42,305 nt of DNA from an uncultured Bacillota bacterium. GTDB lineage: Bacteria > Bacillota_I > Bacilli_A > RF39 > UBA660. Of this stretch, positions 29,605 to 38,268 are shown in pieces. The notes below the pieces were generated by a model. That model ran no database searches. It saw nothing but the letters and a program-made list of their open reading frames with translations, and was not told the DNA's origin. How positions within the stretch are numbered: the first letter of the stretch is position 1; every line of letters starts with the position of its first letter. The position numbers and the translations under genes were made by a program. The stretch spans positions 1 through 42,305 of the forward strand of contig CAMJOB010000008.1 in the NCBI GenBank assembly GCA_946407495.1, read 5' to 3'.

Positions 29605-30225
29605 CTATCCTTTATAGAAATTTGATACAAATTTAGCAAATTCATATAAAATAATATCACTCTTATTAATAGCAAAACTTTTACCTATCGCTTTACCACC
29701 AATTGTAAGTGAAGCAATAATTGCAGCTACTATTAAGGATGCAAGTACTAAATCCATTCCAGTTTCTTTTGATAATAATAAAGCAATAGTAGTACCAGCA
29801 GCACCGGATACAATACCACAAATATCACCAATAACATCACAACAGAAACTAGATACCTTATCAGCATTCTTCTTAAAGTGAACTGCTACACTAGCACCTT
29901 TAACCTTACGAGAATTCATAGAGTGGAAAACTGCTTCATCAGCACCTGTAACAGATACACCTACAATATCAAACATAATACCAATTCCAATAAATAATAA
30001 TGTAATTAATATTCCACATAATAAATTGAAATTAGGAATAGTCATTTGAGCTACAAAACTCATTCCAAAAGAAATAGTAAATGACATAATTAAAATCTTA
30101 GTAATCCAAGACCAATCAACTACCTCTTTTTTTACTTTTTCCTTTTTCTTTGTAACTTCAATTAAGTTCTTTAATTCACTACTTCTATCTTTAACTGTCT
30201 TTTCTTTCTTAATCATATTAATCAC
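29605..30225 (-). CDS. Conserved hypothetical integral membrane protein
   Basis: Four hydrophobic segments; MFDIVGVSVTGADEAVFHSMNSRKVKGASVAVHFKKNADKVSSFCCDVIGDICGIVSGAAG. Confidence 0.75.
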   Translation of the reverse strand: MINMIKKEKTVKDRSSELKNLIEVTKKKEKVKKEVVDWSWITKILIMSFTISFGMSFVAQMTIPNFNLLCGILITLLFIGIGIMFDIVGVSVTGADEAVFHSMNSRKVKGASVAVHFKKNADKVSSFCCDVIGDICGIVSGAAGTTIALLLSKETGMDLVLASLIVAAIIASLTIGGKAIGKSFAINKSDIILYEFAKFVSNFYKG

Positions 30226-30257
30226 CTATTCTAAGAAATATTCAAATCTATAATACC

Positions 30258-30283
30258 AAAAAAAAAGTAGAAATTCTACTTTT
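30258..30283 (-). terminator. Intrinsic terminator of candidate ncRNA
   Basis: Minus strand AAAAGTAGA-ATT-TCTACTTTTTTTTT. Confidence 0.85.
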
Positions 30284-30905
30284 GATTTCAAATTAATTGG
30301 TTGGCTCTTAATATAGTTAACTTTGAACCTTAGGTCAAGTAGGATTTCCCCGATTCTTACAAATCCGTTACCAGAAATGCGGTTCCCCTTTAAAAGAATC
30401 AATATGCCGTCACCGAAACACACGACTTGATTACCACTTAGTGTCCACTGCAATCCTATATTAATGATACACCCTAGGAGATTTCCCCACCAACACTTTA
30501 TTTTTAGTCCTTTTTTGCAACGATAATTTCAAAACGCAATACATTAAATGGTGGCCGCCAATTTAATGCAAGATCATTTATCCCAATATCTTCACTCAAG
30601 ACAGGCTACACTGCACATAACTTTCGCCACATACAGGTTTATATCCTATAACATATTAAGTCCGTCATTTCTAATCGCTAACAGTTTTTGAACGTATAGG
30701 CTTAACACATATATAGGTCTCCAACGAATAGTGGGTCGATGATCGTATGCCATTACGGTCGCCCAATATTCTACAACTCCAGCATTCACCCCAAACTGGG
30801 CGTAAGAAGCAAACACCAAAGGTTTCATAGATATGCCCTATAACGATTTTTTAATCTCGTCTTCCAAATAAAGTAATTGACTAGAATAATGTGCCATCAA
30901 TTACA
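30258..30905 (-). ncRNA. Candidate large structured non-coding RNA (ROOL/ornate-RNA-like; class unverified)
   Basis: Perfect promoter TTGACA-17-TATAAT just upstream, intrinsic terminator at 3' end, no credible ORF, locally higher GC than neighbouring intergenics, numerous perfect stems (30873-30880/30897-30904; 30542-30568; GGAUUU..AAAUCC; GAUUCUU..AAGAAUC). Confidence 0.72.
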
Positions 30906-30911
30906 TGTTAC

Positions 30912-30940
30912 ATTATAGCATATTCTATACTATTTGTCAA
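30912..30940 (-). promoter_or_regulatory. Consensus sigma-A promoter with extended -10 driving candidate ncRNA
   Basis: Minus strand TTGACA AATAGTATAGAATATGC TATAAT (17-bp spacer, TGn extended -10). Confidence 0.88.
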
Positions 30941-32024
30941 ATTTACTACTAAATGAATGAACATAAACTTTATCTCTTTTATCGACATTTTTCATTATAG
31001 TATTAGAATAATCTTTCTTTAAATCAGATGAAAAATATGCTTTTTCTAAAACACCATGTTCCATTAAATAATTTGCATAATATTCAGCAGGATTCTCTTT
31101 AAAAATACTACCACTCAATTCATAAAAATATTTAAATTCTGGAGTATCCTTACCTGCGCTCTTAGCAATCTGCCCTAAATAATCATATGCTTTCTTACTT
31201 TCATCTGCATCATAAGGACATACAGACTTCTTATCTTCACAAAAGAAAGCATTCTCATAAGTATTAAAAATCTTATAAGTACTAAAAGTAGTATTATTAT
31301 ACTTTTGAACTGCATTACTTATCAAAGAAAAGTCCCCGGTAGAAAAAGCTTTAAGAACGGTATCACTTCCTACTAACTCACTAAGCATTTTAACATATGC
31401 TACTTCATAAGGATAATGAACACCTTCATAAAAAGGATCAAAACTAAAATACTCATTAGCTAGTAATTCAGTCATTCCTTCATTAAAATATGTAGGAAGT
31501 CCAGCAGTCTTAGAATTTGTAAAAATACAATGAATACCTTCATGCAATAAAACCGTATTAGTATAATCTTTATCATATACATAAATAGTATAATCTTTAA
31601 ATTCATATTCCCCTTGAACACTTTCAGAAACATTACTATCTCTATCAGTATAATCTATTTTAACTTTAGATAAAGAACGATAAGCCTCTTCTCTATTCAA
31701 ATAAGGATTATCTAAAATAATAGAATAATAACCATAGAAAGTATTCTTCTCAGCATTAGATAAACTACTATTATCAAATATAGAATATAACATTAATAAT
31801 TCATCTTTATTATCTTCAGAAACTTTCACACCAAAAGAATCTTCCAATCTCCTAACCATCTCATCAACATCATCAGAATCCATTACTAAAGATGAATTTT
31901 GATAAGGATTATCATCTGGAAGAGATACTTCTTGTCTATTAATTTGACTACCGAAAACATAAAGTAAAGAAATAAAAACAACTACAGAGACAAAACCTCC
32001 ACCACGCTTCTTTTCTTTTGACAT
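30930..32024 (-). CDS. Membrane-anchored putative zinc metalloprotease (HExxH)
   Basis: N-terminal TM; TVLLHEGIHCIFTNSKTAGLPTYFNEGMTELLANEYF. Confidence 0.75.
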   Translation of the reverse strand: MSKEKKRGGGFVSVVVFISLLYVFGSQINRQEVSLPDDNPYQNSSLVMDSDDVDEMVRRLEDSFGVKVSEDNKDELLMLYSIFDNSSLSNAEKNTFYGYYSIILDNPYLNREEAYRSLSKVKIDYTDRDSNVSESVQGEYEFKDYTIYVYDKDYTNTVLLHEGIHCIFTNSKTAGLPTYFNEGMTELLANEYFSFDPFYEGVHYPYEVAYVKMLSELVGSDTVLKAFSTGDFSLISNAVQKYNNTTFSTYKIFNTYENAFFCEDKKSVCPYDADESKKAYDYLGQIAKSAGKDTPEFKYFYELSGSIFKENPAEYYANYLMEHGVLEKAYFSSDLKKDYSNTIMKNVDKRDKVYVHSFSSKFDK

Positions 32025-32043
32025 AAAACCTACTCCCTTTAAG

Positions 32044-32078
32044 AAAAATAGTTAACCAATATGGTTAACTATTTTTTA
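32044..32078 (-). terminator. Intrinsic terminator after lysozyme-like gene
   Basis: Minus strand AAATAGTTAACCATATTGGTTAACTATTTTTCTT. Confidence 0.75.
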
Positions 32079-32745
32079 AACGATTTACATAATAATGAAT
32101 CATACCTGGCCATTCAGCACTTTCAGCATACTTAGGTGCAATAGCATCAATAGTTGTTAAACCATAATCATAATAATTACGTTTAAGATTTGCAACAAAT
32201 CCAATAATACCCTCATCTAATGAAGCAAATACTTTATAAGCTCCTCCATTACAACCAGGATATCCTTTTTGACCACCAACGTTATTACATGTAATAACTA
32301 AACGGCTACAATTTGCACTACAACCAGTTTCATGAAGAATAATTGCAGCAGCAATAAATGGGTCTACTCCACTATCTAATGCTGTCTTAGCAATAAGTGT
32401 ACCCTTACCAGCCATATATCCATAACCAAGATTACGATCAATCTTAGCAGCAACTTCTTCTAATGTTAAACCTTCATATACCTCAATTCTTGGAGGAACA
32501 ATTATAGAAGCAGGAACAGTTTCCATCTTAACCTCTTTTAATGTTAATGAAGGAATACTTTCCGTATCTTCTTTTTGGATCAACATATTCGTAGAAGCAG
32601 CAACACTTTTAATATCAATTTCATGATAAGTAACTTTTTGACTATTAGTATCTAATGTATCCTCACTTTGTAAAGTCAAAGCAATTGAAATCATCATAAT
32701 ACCAACCATAGCCAAAGCGCCACTCAATAATTTAGCTTTTTTCAA
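32065..32745 (-). CDS. Exported lysozyme/glucosaminidase-like protein
   Basis: Signal-anchor; GVDPFIAAAIILHETGCSANCSRLVITCNNVGGQKGYPGCNGGAYKVFASLDEGI. Confidence 0.75.
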   Translation of the reverse strand: MKKAKLLSGALAMVGIMMISIALTLQSEDTLDTNSQKVTYHEIDIKSVAASTNMLIQKEDTESIPSLTLKEVKMETVPASIIVPPRIEVYEGLTLEEVAAKIDRNLGYGYMAGKGTLIAKTALDSGVDPFIAAAIILHETGCSANCSRLVITCNNVGGQKGYPGCNGGAYKVFASLDEGIIGFVANLKRNYYDYGLTTIDAIAPKYAESAEWPGMIHYYVNRLKNS

Positions 32746-32812
32746 GATATTTCACCTCAATTAACTAACACATAAATTTTAACATTATGACACTATAATG
32801 TCAAATTACAGC

Positions 32813-34354
32813 CTACACTCTAAATGTAATAGGACCAACCTTTTTAACTAATTGAATTCCAATAATTGTATATATAATACATATTGATAAACCAGCTATT
32901 GAGAAATATAACATTGATACTGAAATTCTAGAAAATAAATAACATATTAAATATAATCCTATATTAACAACCATAAATAAAGGACTTCTCATATTATTAC
33001 TACGATCATATGGTTGTAATAAATAATACATTACTAGATGATGTACTGAGAAGAATACACTTAAGCTTATTAAGAATATAAACATTAATAAACTAGGCAC
33101 TATTGATATATCTCCAGTAATAAACATTAGGAATAAATTACCAAAAGCCATTACAAATGCAGGTAATAAGTTAACTAAAATAATTGTTTTTAAACGTTTC
33201 TTAAATAATCCAACAACAACTTCTGGATTACGATAGAAATTATAACGTAACATAGCATGATCACAATTATAGAACATTGCTCTAGTTACAACCCCACCAC
33301 AATTAATAAAGTACATTAAGAATACAAACCAACCAAATGATGATTGAAAGAATTGATTTACTGTACTCTGAATCTTTAAATCATTTAAACATAGATAACT
33401 TAAAACAACATAAATAACACCTAATAAAATAGCATTATTCTTAGCATTCTTTAATAAGATACCTCTATGTCTTTCATAAAATATAGTATGAAAATAATCA
33501 TAACCATTCTTATTAGATAACTTACTATCAGATACAACAATATCATTATCACGAATATCTGTAATTGCATCTCTACCATTATCTTTAGAAGCAAGTGCCC
33601 TTTCTACAGAACGAACATTCTTAAATAAACTTTGATAATTCTCATAAGAAAGAATATAAATAAGTCCTAATATACCTAAAACAAAGAATATAACAAATGC
33701 AAGATTAATAATTGATTCAGTAATTATAATTCCTTTAAAAGGTAAGAATGCACATACAAGTAATCCACCTAATATAGGAAAATATAAAAAGTAGTTATCA
33801 TACCAAAACTTTTGGAATGTACGGAAATACAAAATATCAAATGCTTCTCCTACTATTCTCATAAAAAATTGAATACCTACTAATATACCTATAACTTTCC
33901 AATCAACTTTAAGTAAATATAAACAAATAGAATTAAATACAACATTTTGTACTAATATCCAAAACAAATTATATTTTAAATAACTCTTCGCATCCATCTC
34001 AAATACATTTAAACATAGATACTTCTTCATACTATTATTCATAAGTTTATTATTTAAGAATAATCCCATAAAACTAAAGAAAAAGAACAAGTGATAGAAC
34101 ACAGGCATATTATCATTAGAAATGTAATTTGAGATTAAGAATAAAATAAAGAAATAAAATACTTTTGAAGCAAAAGATTTAAATAAAGATAAAAGAAAAC
34201 CAAAGAACCCAATTATAAATTTTAATAATTTAGATTGATAAGCTTTCTCAGTAAATATATCTCTAAAAACAGATACCTTACGTAGTGTATAAATTAAAGA
34301 ATTAACTGCATAATAAGTATCTAATTTTAAAGAATAATACATAGTCTTAATCAT
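32813..34354 (-). CDS. ABC transporter permease-like integral membrane protein
   Basis: Many hydrophobic helices; overlaps the downstream end of the ATPase gene (34347). Confidence 0.75.
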   Translation of the reverse strand: MIKTMYYSLKLDTYYAVNSLIYTLRKVSVFRDIFTEKAYQSKLLKFIIGFFGFLLSLFKSFASKVFYFFILFLISNYISNDNMPVFYHLFFFFSFMGLFLNNKLMNNSMKKYLCLNVFEMDAKSYLKYNLFWILVQNVVFNSICLYLLKVDWKVIGILVGIQFFMRIVGEAFDILYFRTFQKFWYDNYFLYFPILGGLLVCAFLPFKGIIITESIINLAFVIFFVLGILGLIYILSYENYQSLFKNVRSVERALASKDNGRDAITDIRDNDIVVSDSKLSNKNGYDYFHTIFYERHRGILLKNAKNNAILLGVIYVVLSYLCLNDLKIQSTVNQFFQSSFGWFVFLMYFINCGGVVTRAMFYNCDHAMLRYNFYRNPEVVVGLFKKRLKTIILVNLLPAFVMAFGNLFLMFITGDISIVPSLLMFIFLISLSVFFSVHHLVMYYLLQPYDRSNNMRSPLFMVVNIGLYLICYLFSRISVSMLYFSIAGLSICIIYTIIGIQLVKKVGPITFRV

Positions 34355-35051
34355 TAGATTTTTCTTCCTTTAACATTTTAATAATCTTTTCTTTATACTT
34401 CTTTGTATTTAAATTTTTCTTCTCTACTGTCTCTAAAGAACAATTATTTAATACTATTATTTCATCACATAAATCTAAAGCAATTTCTAATATATGAGTT
34501 GAGAAAATAATAATATGATCATTCTTTAACTCTTTTAATAATTTTTTCATTTCATCTTGAACAACTATATCTAAACTAGTAAGAGGTTCATCTAATAAAA
34601 TAACTTTAGGATTAGAAATAATATGAATTAGTAATTGCATCTTACTTTTCATACCATGAGAATAATCTCTAAGTAACTTATTTTGATCAGCACTAGATAA
34701 TTGTACTAAATCAAAATATTCATCTAAACTCTTATTATTTTTATCTTTATGAATATCTAAGAAGAACTTTAAAAACTCTCTACCAGTTAAAAATTCAGGT
34801 ACTATAGGAGTACTTAAAACATAACCAATATCTTTAGGATTTAATAAGTCCTTACCATTTTCTCCATCTAAATAAGCAGTTCCACCATTACATAAAATAT
34901 CTTGATTTAGGCAATTAAAGAAAGTAGTTTTTCCTGCACCATTTCTACCTAGAAGACCATATATCTTACCAGATTCAAACGTATAAGAAATATCTTTTAA
35001 AACAACTGTATCTCCATAACGTTTAGATAAATTTTCAACATGTAATTTCAT
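34347..35051 (-). CDS. ABC transporter ATP-binding protein
   Basis: Walker A GLLGRNGAGKTT, signature-like DYSHGMKSKMQLL, Walker B VILLDEPLTSLD. Confidence 0.92.
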   Translation of the reverse strand: MKLHVENLSKRYGDTVVLKDISYTFESGKIYGLLGRNGAGKTTFFNCLNQDILCNGGTAYLDGENGKDLLNPKDIGYVLSTPIVPEFLTGREFLKFFLDIHKDKNNKSLDEYFDLVQLSSADQNKLLRDYSHGMKSKMQLLIHIISNPKVILLDEPLTSLDIVVQDEMKKLLKELKNDHIIIFSTHILEIALDLCDEIIVLNNCSLETVEKKNLNTKKYKEKIIKMLKEEKSND

Positions 35052-35067
35052 AAAAACCTCCATAAAA

Positions 35068-35100
35068 TAAGAAAAAAAGTAGTCGAAAACTACTTTTTAG
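35068..35100 (-). terminator. Intrinsic terminator after galE
   Basis: Minus strand AAAAAGTAGTTTTCGACTACTTTTTTTC. Confidence 0.8.
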
Positions 35101-36091
35101 AAACATAATGATAAGAGTCTCTACACATATCCTCTATTCCTAAGGTAGCTTTCCAACCTAACTCTTTATATGCTTTTGTAGGATCTGCATAACAAGCAGC
35201 AATATCACCAGGACGACGATCTACAATCTTATAAGGAACATCAATGTTATTAACTTTCTTAAATGTTTCAATTAAATCTAAAACACTATAACCAGTTCCA
35301 GTTCCTAAATTATAAACGTTTGTACCTTTTGACTTAACCGCTTTCTCTAAAGCTTTAATATGACCCTTTGCTAAATCTACAACGTGGATATAATCACGAA
35401 CTCCAGTTCCATCATGAGTATCATAATCATTACCAAATACACTAAGGATTGGTAATTCTCCAGTTGCAACCTTAATGATATAAGGCATTAAATTATTCGG
35501 AATACCATTAGGATTTTCACCAATTAAACCACTCTTATGAGCACCAATTGGATTAAAGTAGCGAAGTAATACAACACTAAAATCAGGATCAGATACACAT
35601 ATATCACGAAGCATTCTCTCAATAAAATACTTACTTGTTCCATAAGGATTAGTTGTACCACCTACTACTGCATTTTCAGTAATTGGTAACTCTGTAGGAT
35701 CACCATATACAGTAGCACTACTACTAAATACTATATTCTTACAATTAAATTCTTTCATTACAGTAATTAATGATAAAGTACTACCTAAATTATTTTCATA
35801 ATAAAGAATTGGTTTACTAACAGATTCACCTACTGCTTTTAATCCAGCAAAGTGAAGTACTGCTTCAATTCCTTCATTCTCTTTAAATATCTTTCTTAAG
35901 GCATCCTTATCACAACAATCATTTTCATAGAAAACAACTTTTTTACCTGTAATAGATTCAATTGAATCACAAACTTCTTTTTTACTATTTACTAAGTTAT
36001 CAATAATAACAACTTCATAGCCTGCCTCTAATAATTCAACACAAGCATGGCTTCCAATATAACCAGTTCCACCTGTAACTAAAACTTTCAT
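35090..36091 (-). CDS. galE: UDP-glucose 4-epimerase
   Basis: VTGGTGYIGSHACVELLEAGYEVVIIDNL; SSATVYGDP; YGTSKYFIE; YFNPIGAHKSGLIGE. Confidence 0.95.
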   Translation of the reverse strand: MKVLVTGGTGYIGSHACVELLEAGYEVVIIDNLVNSKKEVCDSIESITGKKVVFYENDCCDKDALRKIFKENEGIEAVLHFAGLKAVGESVSKPILYYENNLGSTLSLITVMKEFNCKNIVFSSSATVYGDPTELPITENAVVGGTTNPYGTSKYFIERMLRDICVSDPDFSVVLLRYFNPIGAHKSGLIGENPNGIPNNLMPYIIKVATGELPILSVFGNDYDTHDGTGVRDYIHVVDLAKGHIKALEKAVKSKGTNVYNLGTGTGYSVLDLIETFKKVNNIDVPYKIVDRRPGDIAACYADPTKAYKELGWKATLGIEDMCRDSYHYVSKK

Positions 36092-36609
36092 AAAACATCT
36101 CCGAACTTTTCTTGATATTCTTGATTAACAAGAAGCATCTCCCTGCCAATACTGCTATCTATACTACCATCTTCCATACAATTATTCAAGAATAATTCAA
36201 GGTCGCTCATAGCAATTTTAAATAAAGAAAAATCCGTTTCAGTTTCTTGAGCATCTAATCTAACATTATCAATGTTAGGATCAGTATCAGAATAAACTAC
36301 ATAATAGTAAATTTTATTACAAACTCTAGAACCAGAATTCATATAATCTGGATCATAAGTAGTAATCATCATAAAAGGTCCATTCTTAATATCAATATCA
36401 TAACCTAACTCTTCACGTATCTCGCGTTCTAAAGTAACTTCTAGAGGTTCATCCTTACGATTATGTCCTCCAGGTAATTGATAAGTATGATTATTCTCAA
36501 TAAGTATTAATTCATTATTAGAATTAATAACTAATCCTTTAACACGAATAACTTCATAATCAATATCCGCATCTGTTAGATTTGCATCATTAATAAATAT
36601 CCTTTTCAT
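36088..36609 (-). CDS. NUDIX hydrolase
   Basis: Nudix box GHNRKDEPLEVTLEREIREELGYD. Confidence 0.9.
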   Translation of the reverse strand: MKRIFINDANLTDADIDYEVIRVKGLVINSNNELILIENNHTYQLPGGHNRKDEPLEVTLEREIREELGYDIDIKNGPFMMITTYDPDYMNSGSRVCNKIYYYVVYSDTDPNIDNVRLDAQETETDFSLFKIAMSDLELFLNNCMEDGSIDSSIGREMLLVNQEYQEKFGDVL

Positions 36610-36622
36610 TCTTTTAACTCCT

Positions 36623-37660
36623 CTATATTACATAACGTTCCCAGTATTCTCGATTACCAGAAGTTACAGTATTAAAATAATAATCTATTGTTTCACACAT
36701 AACTCTTGCCTTAACCCAAATAGGTTTACCAGTATTTAAAGGACTAATCTTTGAACTAGCCATCATAAACTCAAACGTACTAGCACGATCTTCATACTCA
36801 TAAGTTTGTGCATAACTATTAACGAAATAAGAATTCTCACTAAATGTGATATCGTAAACATACTTAGAATCAAATGATCCATAAGTAAAATCTGATGGGT
36901 TATAACTATTCCAGTTAACAAAAGCTCCACCTTTTAAATTTATATAATGCTCCATATAATGGAATGTTTCATGATTAAAACTATCTTCGAATGGGAAATC
37001 AATCGCAATAGAAATTGTTATACCATTCTTAGTACGTTCTGTAATACCAGTGATATTACCAGAAGAATACTTTTGAATTAATAATAAAGTAAGTGGAAGT
37101 CCACCACTACGCATTTCTTGAAAGAAATTTGTAGGATATAAAGTTAAGTTATTAGAAAGTGCAGTTAAAGCACTATATATTTCAGCACTACTTTTTATAG
37201 GTACTGTTTGATATCCACCAACAGAATAACCATTAGTTTCACTACCATATTTAACAGTAATACCATAAGTATTCTCAATTGTACTTCTTAAAGTAGCATT
37301 AGTACTATCAATAGTTGGTGTAGTCTCAGTTGCTGTTTTAGAAGGAGTATTTTCTTCACTAGATGAAGATGGACGAGAGGATTTATTTCCTCCACTACCA
37401 GTAGGATTTTCATTTGTAACATCTTTAGTGTCTTTGTCTTTTCCAGGTTTCTCTGTAGTTTCTTCAGTTTCTTTTACAGGATCAGGAGCAGAACCATCAA
37501 CTGTAGTGACATAAATATTAGGGTCATTTTCGCTATTAAGGTTAGCTATTTCAATTGTATTACTCTTACCAGTTTCTAATTGAAAGGAGAAACTTATTAA
37601 CAGTAATACAACAGAAAACGCGACTAATACTTTGCCTAATCTAATTTTGAATTTGCGCAT
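36623..37660 (-). CDS. Exported putative zinc metalloprotease with Thr/Ser/Glu-rich linker
   Basis: N-terminal hydrophobic segment, low-complexity linker EETEETTEKPGKDKDTKDVTNENPTGSGGNKSSRPSSSSEENTPSKTATETTPT, HETFHYMEH motif. Confidence 0.75.
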   Translation of the reverse strand: MRKFKIRLGKVLVAFSVVLLLISFSFQLETGKSNTIEIANLNSENDPNIYVTTVDGSAPDPVKETEETTEKPGKDKDTKDVTNENPTGSGGNKSSRPSSSSEENTPSKTATETTPTIDSTNATLRSTIENTYGITVKYGSETNGYSVGGYQTVPIKSSAEIYSALTALSNNLTLYPTNFFQEMRSGGLPLTLLLIQKYSSGNITGITERTKNGITISIAIDFPFEDSFNHETFHYMEHYINLKGGAFVNWNSYNPSDFTYGSFDSKYVYDITFSENSYFVNSYAQTYEYEDRASTFEFMMASSKISPLNTGKPIWVKARVMCETIDYYFNTVTSGNREYWERYVI

Positions 37661-37713
37661 ACAAAAAGACTCCTTCCTACTATATACATTATAGCAAAAC
37701 GGAGTCTAAAAAT

Positions 37714-38244
37714 CTACAAAAATTGACTTACAATAAATAGAATTAAACAAATGGCAATGACTATAAATAAAATCATCCAACCACTTACTTTACCATTCTT
37801 ACTTAAGGTAAATATTTTACCCTCATCTGAATGATTCATATCTAAGTCTTCTACTAAATCACTAATGTAACTTGTATCTTCAAATGTAAGACCATTTATA
37901 CTTAATAAATCATTAGTATCAGTAAGAAAACGATATGTTAATAAGTTATCATTATTTAAATCTACTACATTGTGAGAAACAATAACATTATTATCAATAA
38001 ATTGATATAAGAATGGGCTTAAGAAGTGTGACATAAAATTATCATTATGAGCAAAAACCCCTTCTTTTAATAATTCCATCTTTCCACTTTTGTTATCTAC
38101 CAAACTTATTCTATTAGTAACAAAATCTTTTCTCATTTCGAATCCATAATGAATTGAATTATCTTTAGTAGATTGAGTAGATATTTCAATTACATCACGA
38201 ATATACTCATCAAAATCCTTTGGTAAAACTAATTTTTCATCCAT
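37714..38244 (-). CDS. Tail-anchored hypothetical protein
   Basis: Hydrophilic 150 aa followed by C-terminal TM GWMILFIVIAICLILFIVSQFL. Confidence 0.65.
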   Translation of the reverse strand: MDEKLVLPKDFDEYIRDVIEISTQSTKDNSIHYGFEMRKDFVTNRISLVDNKSGKMELLKEGVFAHNDNFMSHFLSPFLYQFIDNNVIVSHNVVDLNNDNLLTYRFLTDTNDLLSINGLTFEDTSYISDLVEDLDMNHSDEGKIFTLSKNGKVSGWMILFIVIAICLILFIVSQFL

Positions 38245-38268
38245 ATACGATTCCCCCTAACGAATGAT

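Noticed and set aside
30226-30453. ORF of 75 aa in track
   Set aside because: Lies inside the structured non-coding locus, spans the terminator hairpin, no family resemblance; treated as spurious.
30646-30828. ORF of 60 aa in track
   Set aside because: Within the candidate ncRNA, no Shine-Dalgarno; its sequence is better explained by RNA stems.
30258-30905. Candidate ncRNA as tmRNA or RNase P RNA
   Set aside because: No tag ORF ending in ALAA-stop, no tRNA-like CCA end, and no GAGGAAAGUCC-type RNase P core seen by eye; needs cmscan to be definitive.
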